Positions 1 through 9,985 of a stretch of DNA of 64,000 bases are shown in pieces. The notes beneath the pieces are model-generated. The model made no database searches and was not told where the DNA came from. It saw only the letters and a program-made list of their open reading frames with translations. The DNA is from Omphalotus guepiniiformis (taxonomy: Eukaryota; Basidiomycota; Agaricomycetes; Agaricales; Omphalotaceae): the NCBI GenBank assembly GCA_028554645.1, contig JAQOOI010000080.1, forward strand, positions 248,001 to 312,000. The letters run 5' to 3'. The stretch's first letter is position 1. The number at the start of each line of letters is the position of its first letter. The position numbers and the translations under genes are program-made.

Positions 1-308
1 GGTAGGTCAATGTGTTCTCCGAGCCTAGGCCTGCTACGGAGACAACGTTCGGAAGGGGTGCCTGACCAACGACAACTGACATAGATCTCAACTGTTACCG
101 AGACTCATCAAATGAAAGTATGGTCATTGATTGATGCGATTGCTACCAATTTGCTACCACAAGGCAGGAAGACCGAGCTTTAGATGCGGGAGTACCTGGG
201 AGTACTTAAAAGTGGAAGAGTATCATGTTCTAGAGTACCTCGGCGCCAGAGCTTCGTCCAAACTTTGTGGCAGGATCGTCACCGCTATCCTTGCAAGAAA
301 TTTCGAAC

Positions 309-1170
309 ATGTTCAGCAAAGGCATTCTTTTAGTCCTTACGATACTGGGTCTTGAGGCAGGTGAGTGAAAGAACCTTAGCAGTCAATGAAGTGTTAACAA
401 CCCGCGCTATTCATCCAGTTCATGCAATACCACAAGCCAGCACACCCACGTCAACCCTGGCTACGATAACACTTCTCGGAGTCAACCCACCGGGGTTCAT
501 CGTTCCATCTCAGGACAGTAGCCTGAGTACGTTCTTTCATGCTTCGGTCACGTATGATATTGTCGGGGTTAGCTCTGGGTCAGATGGGAGTGAAACGACA
601 ATTTCAGAAGGCGCATTTTTGAGTGTCGACTCCCCGACTACAATTACGAGTGCAGGAGCGACTATAACGACTATTGCGAGCAATCCTTATTGGGTGGAAA
701 CGGATTACGGTGAGTTTTCGTGTCTATTTAACGTTCTCATCCTTCAATTCAAGTATATCATCCCATAAGCCACAATAATCGAATCTTCAGGAGGAATGAA
801 GATGTCCGTCTCTTATTATATTTCCTTCGATGCCGCCTATACAGTGGGAGAGTACGAAAGCTGTACCTTTGGCTCAGACGGGACGGGTGGATGTTATGAA
901 GAAGACCAAAACATCGAGGAAAGTTTGTCTGGCAGTTTAACTGCTACGAGTACTGGGACTTTCACGACGAGTTTCAGTGGAAGTATCACAACGCTTGGAT
1001 ATGTTACAGCGACGCTGCCGTTGACGCTGGCTGCTCCTGCGAGCCAGACGAGCTCTTCGAATGGTGCGGTGGGGGCTAAACATGTACGTCTAGGGGAAGG
1101 GTCGAGGAGTGTTGGGTGGTTTATGGGTGTTCTGCTCCCGTTTGCTATCGTTTTTGCGATGTTGTTATGA
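309..1170 (+). CDS. Secreted Ser/Thr-rich protein, probably GPI-anchored
   Basis: Three exons are read: 309-360, 419-709 and 791-1170, with GT-AG introns whose phases agree. The start is the ATG at 309 because it opens a short hydrophobic signal peptide (MFSKGILLVLTILGLEA) joined in frame to the next exon. The mature part is rich in Ser, Thr and Gly and has no catalytic motif I recognise. The C-terminus is a hydrophobic tail (about 18 residues, GWFMGV...) ending at the stop, preceded by a small-residue linker, as in GPI-anchor signals. This suggests a wall- or membrane-bound surface protein. Function unknown. A plain secreted or single-pass membrane protein is the alternative. Confidence 0.7.
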
Positions 1171-1448
1171 TTTCATCTTTGCAAAGCAGAGGTCCTGCCA
1201 CATATTGATTTGAGACCTACCGCCGAGTGAAGAAATTCTGTCCACCGAACTTCAATTTTCGACTCGACGCTCAGAGAACACGGAGATAATGGGAACAAGA
1301 CGAGAGCTTACTCTCCAATACCGTCGCAGAGACCCTCCTGAAGCCAGAAACCCAGATCTGTGTTGAAGGTCGTATCAAAAGGTCTTGAATGAATGAAAGT
1401 CTATTAGTACAACGCATATACAAAGGCACGTCCAAAATCCACTAAGTA

Positions 1449-2932
1449 TCACCAATCAGAAAATCCAACAATCTTGCCATCCCAGCTCCACCAGATCATC
1501 TCGTCATCTTCCTCTTCATCCTCCTCCTCCACCTCTTCGCGATCCCCGGGTACCTGCATCGGTGTCCTTCCAGTAACCCATACACCTTCGACCTGAATCT
1601 TGTGACCACGCTTCGAAATGCTTTTCAGCCCGCCCTGTGAATGGGGCGCCTGGGCGTGTTCACCTATGTCGGATTTTGAAAACCCTGCTTCGTGTTGAAA
1701 CTCGCTGAGAGAATTTTCCAACGAGTTGGTGACGTTTTGACGAGGAACCCATGCGGGGTGCTTGAATCGGCGGGGTGCTCGAAGGAGAATGTGTGTTTGC
1801 GTGGGAGCTTGAATGTTTATATGAGCATACAATCCAGTAACAAAAGCAATAGGAAAGATGGACTACTCACCGAGTTCAGCGGCCATACCGTATCCTTCAG
1901 CATCAGCTGTGGCAAGAGTACGTGATAATAATCGATCGGCTGTACGGATTACTTGTTGTTCCTGGGCGTGAGGATGCACAGGCATTAAAGTCGGTTTCGA
2001 AGGGAGTCTAGGCGGGTCTGGCATTGGAGATGACGACCGAGAGGAGCATTCACCCTCGTCTTGAGAGTCAGAGTCCTCATCGGAATCTTCTGGCTCGCTA
2101 GCTTCTTCATCCCCATCATCCTCAAAGTCTTCCGTGTCTTCTTCCTCTACATCGCTCTCCTCCTCCTCCTCCTCGTCTTCTTCGTCCGTTTCATCGCTGT
2201 TTTCTTCAGGTATCGGTCGAGAAACTTGATAGCCGTCTCTGATACCCCATACTTTAATCTCCAGTCCATCGACAGCGAAAAAGACTTTTGATTTTGCTGA
2301 ACCGATACTGGGTCCGACTAGAATGGCCAAATACGCCTGACCTGTCGGAGGTGCATTACATGAGTCTCGTTCCCTGAACTTTGAGCATCGAGCAAATGCT
2401 GTGGAAAGAGCGGTGAAAGTCGTATCCAAGTGCGATGATAGTGTGTCGAATGATTCCAAGAGGTCTCTCTTCAGTTTAGCAGCGCGAGACTTGGTCTGAA
2501 AGGTGTGCTCGTGTGAGTGCGTATAGCTTGGTGTAAATGGTGAAATAATTACCTGCCCACCAGGAATCCGAGCTAGTTGTGTTACTGGACTGATTGCAGA
2601 ATTTTGCGTTAACCGACTAGGAAAGGGAAAAAGATGATGCAGGTAACTCACAAAGGTACCTGATTCTTTAGAAACAACACATGTCCTAGCAAGCTCGTAG
2701 CTAGTTTCGCAGCTATCATGTCCGTTATAGCATCAACATCAAGTCTTATCGTTGGAATCCGTCGAGGCCCATCTAGGTGATGAGTTTCTTCGGATGAAGA
2801 TGCGTTATTGGTCGACATGCCGGTGTTGAGTCTGTTATTCTCGAGGTCATTATGAGGCGAGTGCTCTAGCACTGGAATTTTTCGAGATAAACTAGAGGAG
2901 TCCGGTTGATCAGTGGGCGTAATAAAGGGCAT
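1449..2932 (-). CDS. Probable p31comet / MAD2L1-binding protein homologue
   Basis: Read as four exons on the minus strand: 2932-2652, 2589-2553, 2495-1871 and 1807-1449, giving 433 codons with consistent phases. Two blocks recall the p31comet (MAD2L1BP) family, which binds closed Mad2 and helps TRIP13 disassemble the mitotic checkpoint complex. One is an N-terminal helix plus strand near residues 80-105 (LFLKNQVPF, then PVTQLARIPG). The other is a C-terminal RGHK-I-x-V strand followed by IWWSWDGKIVGF, like the family's RGHKL...WF..P..FKGF ending. Between them is a highly acidic Glu/Asp stretch (about residues 203-256) with a Ser-rich tail, which I take as a disordered insertion. Start ATG at 2932; a longer upstream reading has no ATG-based support. 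Family assignment rests on recall of conserved blocks. The acidic region could mislead a simple search. Confidence 0.6.
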
Positions 2933-3026
2933 CGTTAGGGGTGTTGAGGTGAACAGAGTGAAAGTGGTAGAACAAGCGTGGACGGTGTTTAAATTGCGCA
3001 ACGCCGAGCACAAGACCGCGTTGTAG

Positions 3027-3088
3027 TCACATGACCACTCAGATTGACCTTGTTTGTCTTCTTCTTCAGGTCCACGCCGGGGTAAACA
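3027..3088 (+). repeat. 62-bp dispersed sequence, copy 1
   Basis: Aligned without gaps to 5740-5801: the first 18 bases (TCACATGACCACTCAGAT) and the last 10 (GGGGTAAACA) are identical, and I count 11 mismatches in 62 positions. Same orientation in both places. It lies about 100 bp upstream of the p31comet-like start codon, so it may be promoter sequence or a short mobile-element remnant. Confidence 0.65.
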
Positions 3089-4366
3089 ACCGCTTTCTGA
3101 AATCTGCAAAGTTGCGCACTCTTTACTCAACATTCATCTTCTCCTCATTGACTACAAGCCGTTGACAAGGACGGTATTGAACATCGCTTCTTTGTCTTTG
3201 GGCTCTGATTCCGCACGACCGTGACGTTCGCTTATGGTTCCGTCCAGCTTACATGGCCCTGGGAAGGAGCCCAGTGTTGGTCAATGAGCGGATTGCGGCG
3301 GCGGAACGCAGCGATACAGAGAGATACCTACGCCTTTTCAGCTCAAAGGTGTCAGTCATATGTACCCCCTCTTTTGGCCTCTGAAGGTTAAATCGGTACT
3401 GGATACGTGTCCAACTTGAAAACACGGTAAGAATTCGTGCTCGCTGAAGAGATTTTCCCCAGCAGACATATTGACACTCAATTCAGATGCTACCTCACAC
3501 CTCGCACCACTCGGTGAAGCCTTCGTCTGGGGGGATTCGCAACATTACGCCCCCCGCCCCCCGGTGACATCGTCAGTCCTCATTTCGCCTTTCGAATGTA
3601 AGTTGATATCAGTGCGTTATATCTGTCGTAGCCTGGGTATACTGATATGGTGGCGAGTAGGTGAGCTTTTCCAGTGAATGTGGAACTACATCTCGTAAGC
3701 TATGCTCGGAAATGGAGTTGGAAAGCGACATCTCCGCATTTCAGCTGACCTGTGAGGTAAGTAATGTCGGCATACTATTTTCCTTCTAGAAACATGGCAA
3801 CTTTCTCTGTAGAGTCCTTGTTCCTGTCAGGTTGACAGATTTGCTGTGAACTGTATTGTGACGGCATCTTGAACAACGCGCTACATGTTCAGCTTCCATT
3901 CCTATTGGGAATTCTAGTGTTATCTCGATAGCCGAGACGTTCATACTCAAAATGAATTTATATGCTTTTGGTCGACGGTCGAACTGCTCAAGATCCATTC
4001 GCTCTCGAGTCATCACTATAGCTGTCGCGATGTCTTCAAGGGAGTTACTAAATGCAGCTGATACTTACTGCACGCACATAAATCGAGGGACACGATCTTG
4101 AAGTGAGTTGCATGTAAAGCTTATTGCTAATTGTCTCGGTAATGTCATTGAAGTTTTGCTCCAACAGCCAGAAGATCCCTTCCTCGAACTTCGATGGCAA
4201 AAAACTATCCACGAATAGTTAGCTTCGCCATGTCAATGCTATATTGTGGCGAAGTCTAATGTCACCTCAACGTGTTGTTGCGCTTAAAGGACTCAGCTCA
4301 GAGCTTTTAGTGTAAGTATTCGTTGAAGGTGTATGCAGTTGGACGCCCACAAACATATCGCCTATG

Positions 4367-4374
4367 TATATAAA
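4367..4374 (+). promoter_or_regulatory. TATA box of the disordered-protein gene
   Basis: TATATAAA about 140 bp before the ATG at 4512, followed by a pyrimidine-rich leader. Position and sequence fit a core promoter. Confidence 0.5.
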
Positions 4375-4511
4375 CCTTCAAGTCAAAAGCTTACACTCTC
4401 CCTCAGCTATCTGTCTAGTTTCATTTCACTCACAACACTACTTACCTCTATTCAAACAAGGTGATAAATTTGCCTGTCTCTGCCTATCGCTCGCTTATAC
4501 AACCCTCAGAA

Positions 4512-5291
4512 ATGTCCCAGAACAACCATCCGCGACGATACGATCATCCGTCCCGTCATGACGACCATCATCGAAATCGTCATCGTTCTTCCACCGTGAC
4601 TTTTCCTACCTATAGTCCTCAGGCTTCTTCACCAGGATTCGTTCCGAATAGTGATTTACGTGCGTCTCTCGCGGGATATAGTCGTGCAGAGCAACTTCCT
4701 AATGTACCAACTTCGACTGCACCTGTTGCGATTCGAGGCTCTGGTTATCGCAGCGATGACCGATGGGCCGTAGGAAATCCATCTGGTGTCTTGAGAGACA
4801 CAAGAGCTGTACCACCGCCAATGGTTAATGGCATCCGACGTGATAGGCACGAAGAACAGTTTTCGAACAGAAATGGTTCACCTAATGAATATGTTGTCGG
4901 TCCGATGAGTCTTGATCCTCGTTCGAATCCTTATAGCACTCAATCTTTCTCACACAATGCAAATAACTCACATCATCATCATCACACGCAGTCTCATAAT
5001 CATATAAATGGCTTTATGCCTGCGACGACTAGTCGATCTGGACCATCGGCAGCGGCTAGTAATCATCAATCTAACACTCATGCAAGCCAATCCTCATACA
5101 TGAATCAGCCTGTTCCTTCCTCGTCCCGTACGTTGACTAATGGTGCACGGGAGAGTAGGTATGATTCGACTTCCAGAACCAACTTGAATGGTGTGAACGC
5201 TAGCAGCGGTAGTAATAATGAAGAGCGCGTCCGAGGAAGGACTATGGAACGTAGGCCTCGCACTCACCGACACCGATCGCGATCGCGATAG
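4512..5291 (+). CDS. Low-complexity His/Ser/Asn/Arg-rich protein, unknown function
   Basis: Single-exon ORF of 259 codons. The ATG at 4512 is chosen over the more distal one at 4461 because it lies close to an A-rich context (AAATG) and the protein composition becomes uniform from there. The sequence is disordered: a basic His/Arg-rich N-terminus (PRRYDHPSRHDDHH), Ser/Asn/Pro-rich middle, a His5 run near residue 160, and an Arg/Ser-rich C-terminus (RPRTHRHRSRSR) that recalls RS tails. No folded domain, signal peptide or membrane segment is visible. An RNA-associated or regulatory role is possible but is only inferred from composition. A clear TATA box lies upstream. Confidence 0.6.
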   Translation: MSQNNHPRRYDHPSRHDDHHRNRHRSSTVTFPTYSPQASSPGFVPNSDLRASLAGYSRAEQLPNVPTSTAPVAIRGSGYRSDDRWAVGNPSGVLRDTRAVPPPMVNGIRRDRHEEQFSNRNGSPNEYVVGPMSLDPRSNPYSTQSFSHNANNSHHHHHTQSHNHINGFMPATTSRSGPSAAASNHQSNTHASQSSYMNQPVPSSSRTLTNGARESRYDSTSRTNLNGVNASSGSNNEERVRGRTMERRPRTHRHRSRSR

Positions 5292-5705
5292 CGAGCGAGA
5301 GAATGAGTAAAAACATGTTGAAATGTGAGCAGTGTTCCGTTGAAGTCTGTTGAAGTTGAAGTTGTATATACATTGTGATGCGTGATTTAAGGGAACCATT
5401 CAGTAGTGTTCCTACTTTGAATCGGTGTTTAATGGTTGTTTACTGTGATACTGTGATAATATATCATGAACTGTGAATCATTGAATACTCATGAGAGAGT
5501 GATAAACTTGAACCGGCGGATTTAATTGTTTTACCGCCCTTTCACCCGATCCGCAGTATTTATCGAATCCCACTCGTCTGTGTCTGTACCTTCGGCTCCC
5601 GGTCAGTTTTTGAAGCGACCTTCTTACCGCATGAGCATGTACCCTATTAACGGAGGACACTCTCTAGTACTAAGAAACCATTCCGTTTCGAGGATGCGCG
5701 TCGCG

Positions 5706-5729
5706 ACGCGTAGCTTGAACGCGACGCGT
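5706..5729. promoter_or_regulatory. Two MCB-like ACGCGT boxes
   Basis: ACGCGT occurs at 5706-5711 and 5724-5729, and the flank also holds the 12-bp palindrome GCGTCGCGACGC. In fungi ACGCGT is the MluI cell-cycle box bound by MBF (Mbp1/Swi6). The nearest start codon downstream (GH3, 6545) is over 800 bp away, so a target gene is not obvious and the assignment is tentative. Confidence 0.3.
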
Positions 5730-5739
5730 CGTGAATACA

Positions 5740-5801
5740 TCACATGACCACTCAGATCAAGCTTGTTTGCTTTCAGCTTCACGCCCAAGCTGGGGTAAAC
5801 A
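5740..5801 (+). repeat. 62-bp dispersed sequence, copy 2
   Basis: Ungapped match of 51 of 62 bases to 3027-3088 in the same orientation, sharing the 18-base start and 10-base end exactly. It sits just after the paired ACGCGT boxes and has no adjacent start codon. Confidence 0.65.
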
Positions 5802-6504
5802 GCGTCTGTTTGCGTTCAACTTTGCTTTGCCATTGCCCATGGTAATGTCGACGAACTCTAGATTTTCTCGTTCTGGTGCTTTGAGATGTGTCTCACAGCA
5901 TTCTTCGTGCTCTTGATCAACTAGAAGGCGGCAGATGCGTGGAAACGGGAGAAAGAATCGCCAATCATGAGGGGACAATATCGCCGTTCACGAGCTCGTA
6001 CTGCGTAGGGCCCCGTACAATCATGACAAGCACGCGGCCTCACGCGGCCTGAATGGACTATCAGTGTTGGAACCGTGTAGAAGGATGATGGCAACATACT
6101 CGAGAAGGCTATCAAGCATCCGTTCGATTCAGAGAAGGGTCCGATATATCGCATCTTCACCAGTGATTCACTCCAGGACTCCTGATTGACTGCTCTGGAA
6201 TGTCAATGAATCAAAACGAGTACTGCCTTGGCGTAGCGGCTGGAGGAACTTTGTCTACCAATCAGTTTGTAGCCACCGTCCCATCGCAATGGCGTGTCTT
6301 CCTTTAGGCTTCAGTCCGCTAAGCGATAAATGCGCAGCTCCGGGGCGCAGTGCTATTTTATGCTGAGCGCTGAGGATGTACGATGTTCCCTCGACTGGCC
6401 GGAGATTCTGATTTGCCTCATGGTACTTCACGGGTCCCTGGCAATAGCGGCTGCGCAGGAATTCAAGAAGTTTCAGACGAAGAAAAATCACAGCTAGGAG
6501 ATGG

Positions 6505-6512
6505 TATATAAA
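6505..6512 (+). promoter_or_regulatory. TATA box of the GH3 gene
   Basis: TATATAAA only 33 bp ahead of the ATG at 6545, implying a very short 5' leader. Confidence 0.5.
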
Positions 6513-6544
6513 GCCGGGCATGGTGAAGCAATCACCCACTGCAA

Positions 6545-9500
6545 ATGGTGACCTTGGGATCATCAACATGGTGGCTGGCTTTCGCCACCTTGGCTACATC
6601 GGCATATGCAACATCCTCAGTATCTGCCTCATTATCTGTTATCTCTACGGCATCGTCTGCTTCGACCACTCCTTCCAGTATCGTCGCTTCCAGCATATCC
6701 TCAGCGGCTACTTCGCAATCAACTTCAAATTCAACCGCCTCATCTTACAACGAAACAGCTATACTTTCTTCTGGAGCAAGTAAGCAAATATCTCTCACCT
6801 GTGTCAGACGATGGCTTCTGATATAACGCTATCAGTTGTTCTCAACGACTGGCAGAATGCATACGATCAAGCTTACGCATTTGTAGCCAATATCACTAAT
6901 GAGGTTTTTCCTTCGGCTTCTGAAACCTCTGCACAAGCTCTTACCCAATCCCGCAGGAAAAAATTCAACTAATTACAAAATCAGATGTTACATCGCAGAA
7001 CTTCACTGCGTTGACGTACTTGGACAGCACAATTTCCCTCTTCGAATACTATTACGTCTCGGAATTTCCGGCGGGTTTGGCAGTTGCTATGACCTGGGAT
7101 AAGGATTTGATCACGAAGAATTTCAAAGCCGTTGGGGACGAGCATTACCAAGCTGGCACTCAAGTCATCAACGGGCCTGTCGGGGAACCGCTCGGACGCT
7201 CACCCTGGGGAGGTTTGTACCTTCATTCATTACATCTGTATATGCGCTAAATAGTCAATTTTATAGGTCGCACAGTCGAATCGTTTGGTCCTGATGCATA
7301 CCTGAATGGGATAGCTTTCGGCCTTGCCTGCCAGGCGATCACAAACGCTGGTGTTATTGCAGGAGGAAAGGTGTGTGATGAATTCCATGTTTTGACTTCA
7401 GTCTCTTATATCGCTATATCATAGCACTTCCTTCTCAACGAACAAGAAACAAACAGAGAGTCTGGTGGCTCGCAACCAGGCCCCCAAACTTCCTCCAGTA
7501 ATATCACCGATTCGTATAGCGCAGACGTAGATGACAAAGCGCTACATGAAACTTATCTTCGTCCATTCTATGACGCTACCAAGGGGGGCATGGGCGCCGT
7601 CATGTATGTGTTTTGCTTCTGTCTTTCTCCCCAGCCGCTGAACGTCGCAGGTGTGCGATGAACCGAGTAAACGAAACTTATTCTTGCGAGACACCTGCAC
7701 TCTTGAATAAATTCCTCAAGACGGAAATTGGCTTTCCGGGCCTCGTTTACGCCGACGTGTCTGGCCAGAAAACTGTGAGTTGATTTCGATCTCGTCGCTT
7801 TTAACCCGTTCGCTCACGCAAAATTTAGGCTTTCGGGTCAGCCAACTCTGGAATGGACGTTGGTTCTTCCCAGACGTGGTCTCAAGATGTCATGCTCGAA
7901 GGAATCTCGAACGGCACTCTGTCACAGGATAGGCTTGATGATATGGCTATTCGCAGTGTGAGTCTCGCCCGTCCTCACATGTATGGTGCTTTGACTGATC
8001 TTCGCTGCTCCATGTAGATCATTGGCTGGTACTATACTGGTCTGAATGTTGCCGACCAGCCTGAGGACACAGGAGCATCAGGCTGGCGAGATATTCGCGC
8101 AAACCACAGCTTTCTCATCCGTGAGGTCGCCGGTGCATCTCTTGTTCTCCTCAAGAACGACAACACTCTTCCATTGAGCAAGCCAAATGTGATATCTATT
8201 TTCGGTGCTCATGCTGGTCCGGCCATGGCGGGACCAAATTGTGCGTACTTCCGGATTCTAAAAGCTTATATGAAACTGATGAAAGCTCGAAAATGTAGTT
8301 GCATTCTCGGTTTCGGGTGAAGCTGATACATATCAGGGTCATTTAACGACTCCTGGAGGAAGCGGTGAAGGCTCAAAAGGTTATGTGATTACTCCTTTGC
8401 ATGCGTTGGTCAACAAAGTGAGTTTTCTATGACTTACTGTCAGGTTCTTGTGTTGATTTGCTGTTATCAAGGCTGCAACAGACGGGACCATGTTGAATTG
8501 GATTCTTAATGACACTTACACTAGCTCAGGCGGGGGTATGGGGATGATGAACTTGGGGGCCGGAAGTGCCATGACTCCTAGCATCGAGAATTATGCTAGC
8601 GTTGCCGATGTCTGTTTGGTCTTCCTAAACGCCTTTTCTGGTGAGGGAGCGGATCGTGGGCAACTGAGCGATGACACTCAGGATGAGCTGGTGAACTCAG
8701 TTGCAGGCAGTTGCAACAACACAGTGGTAAGAATTGAGTCACTTCTCCATGTGTTTTGAAGCTGAATTTCTGGCTTTGTTTAGGTGGTACTGAACTCCGT
8801 TGGCGTTCGAATTCTGGATGCTTGGATTGAGAATGACAACGTGACGGCTGTTGTTTTCGGGTCATTACTCGGTCAAGGTAAGAGTTTCTGCTGATCGTGT
8901 TTCCTGCCCTCTTTACACTATTTCGTCTGTCAAGAGTCTGGTAATGCCATCATCGATGTTCTTTATGGCGACGTGAACCCATCTGGTCGTCTACCCTTCA
9001 CAATCCCCAAGAACATATCGGACATCTCAGCCTTCGAAATCTGCGAGGAGGAAGTGTGCACCTTCTCCGAAGGCAACTACATTGACTACAAGTATTTCGA
9101 CAAGAACGATATTGAACCTCGCTTCGAGTTCGGATTCGGCCTTTCCTATACGACATTCTCTTATGCTTCTGCTTCTGTTTCCTCGTCCAATGTGTCGTCC
9201 GGATACTTGACAGGAGCCCGCAGTGTAGGTGGACGAGCGGATTTGTGGTACGACGCCGCGACGATTACGGTGGATATTACCAATAATGGCACCGTAGCAG
9301 GCGCTGAAGTCGCTCAGTTGTATGTATCCTTCCCTGATGAAGCTGAGCAACCCGTACGTCAGCTCCGAGGGTTCGAAAAGGTGTCGCTTGAAGCTGGAGC
9401 GTCAAGCACTGCGACCTTTACGTTGCAGAATCGTGACCTGGCGTACTGGGATGTTACTGTACAAGAGTGGGCTATTGCGGCTGGAGAGTACACTTTGTAC

Positions 9501-9554
9501 GTTGGAGCTAGCTCCCGCGATATCAGGGCTCAGACTACGCTGACGGTCTCTTGA
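6545..9554 (+). CDS. Secreted glycoside hydrolase family 3 (beta-glucosidase-like) with divergent active site
   Basis: Multi-exon gene. The ATG at 6545 opens a signal peptide (LGSSTWWLAFATLATSAYA) and a Ser/Thr-rich, probably O-glycosylated linker. The GH3 core follows: SEFPAGLAVAMTWD, GPVGEPLGRSPWGGR, KHFLLNEQETNRE, then the nucleophile loop GLVYADVSGQ, the (alpha/beta)6 domain beginning near SLVLLKNDNTLPLS, and the C-terminal fibronectin-III-like domain after NPSGRLPFTIP and FEFGFGLSYTTF. The family normally cleaves terminal beta-glucosyl residues outside the cell. Two key places differ: the usual DGPxGxR substrate motif reads DSTISLF, losing the Arg, and SDW at the nucleophile reads ADV. 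The Asp residues themselves remain. Introns are recognisable throughout (for example before KHFLLNEQ near 7372). Activity or specificity may be altered. Confidence 0.85.
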
Positions 9555-9985
9555 TATGGACATTGAACTCGCGGACTGGGGAGGAAAGAAGTAAAGGCAA
9601 AGAATTAGACAAAGAATTAATTATACCTGAAAATTATCTTTATTTTATGTTTGAAGTACCTGACTACCTCCTTTTAATGACATACACTTTTGAAGCATTC
9701 CGGTAGCGTGCATCAAGATGCCTTTGCGAAAATGAGCTAGCGTTTACCCTATCTTCTTTCGTTCTGAGAATGCTGGCATTTTGACTCAATACTAAGTACA
9801 CATACCCGCAATCCCTTACATGGTAACTTTACACCAGCGCTCAATGCGTCTTCACGTTCTCGTCAAGGGTGTAAAAAGCAGTAATTAAGTTAATAACTAT
9901 CCCTACCCAACCATACAATATACACAAAGGGGACTAACTAACTAGGGGTGGTGGACATAGTAAACGTCAGGGGGGCACTACTTTT
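9555..9985. other. Convergent intergenic region
   Basis: AT-rich 3' flanks of the GH3 (+) and PMT2 (-) genes. Nothing else is seen. Confidence 0.6.

Larger units (their letters stand above)
2933..4511. other. Intergenic, 1.6 kb, no convincing gene
   Basis: This stretch contains the upstream region of the minus-strand p31comet-like gene, including one copy of the 62-bp dispersed sequence (3027-3088), and the promoter of the next plus-strand gene. A minus-strand open stretch at 3786-4016 (76 codons, CxxC-containing) is protein-like in composition. It has no splice partner I could identify and no family I recognise, so it is not called as a gene. The rest holds only short chance ORFs. Confidence 0.5.
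5292..6544. other. Intergenic, 1.25 kb, upstream of the GH3 gene
   Basis: No coding potential is convincing on either strand. It contains paired ACGCGT boxes (5706 and 5724), the second copy of the 62-bp dispersed sequence (5740-5801), and the GH3 TATA box near its end. The remainder is unremarkable. Confidence 0.5.

Noticed and set aside
1500..1545. Trinucleotide-like CTT/CTC repeats as a microsatellite or array
   Set aside because: They are codons for acidic residues in the last exon of the minus-strand gene. No regular spacer structure, so not CRISPR-like.
2061..2291. Hydrophobic plus-strand ORF (LLLLLLVFFV)
   Set aside because: Antisense reading of the Glu/Asp-rich stretch of the p31comet-like protein (GAA/GAG read backwards gives Leu/Phe).
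3786..4016. Small CxxC-containing minus-strand ORF as a zinc-finger gene
   Set aside because: No family match by eye, no supporting introns or promoter; kept only as a remark in the intergenic entry.
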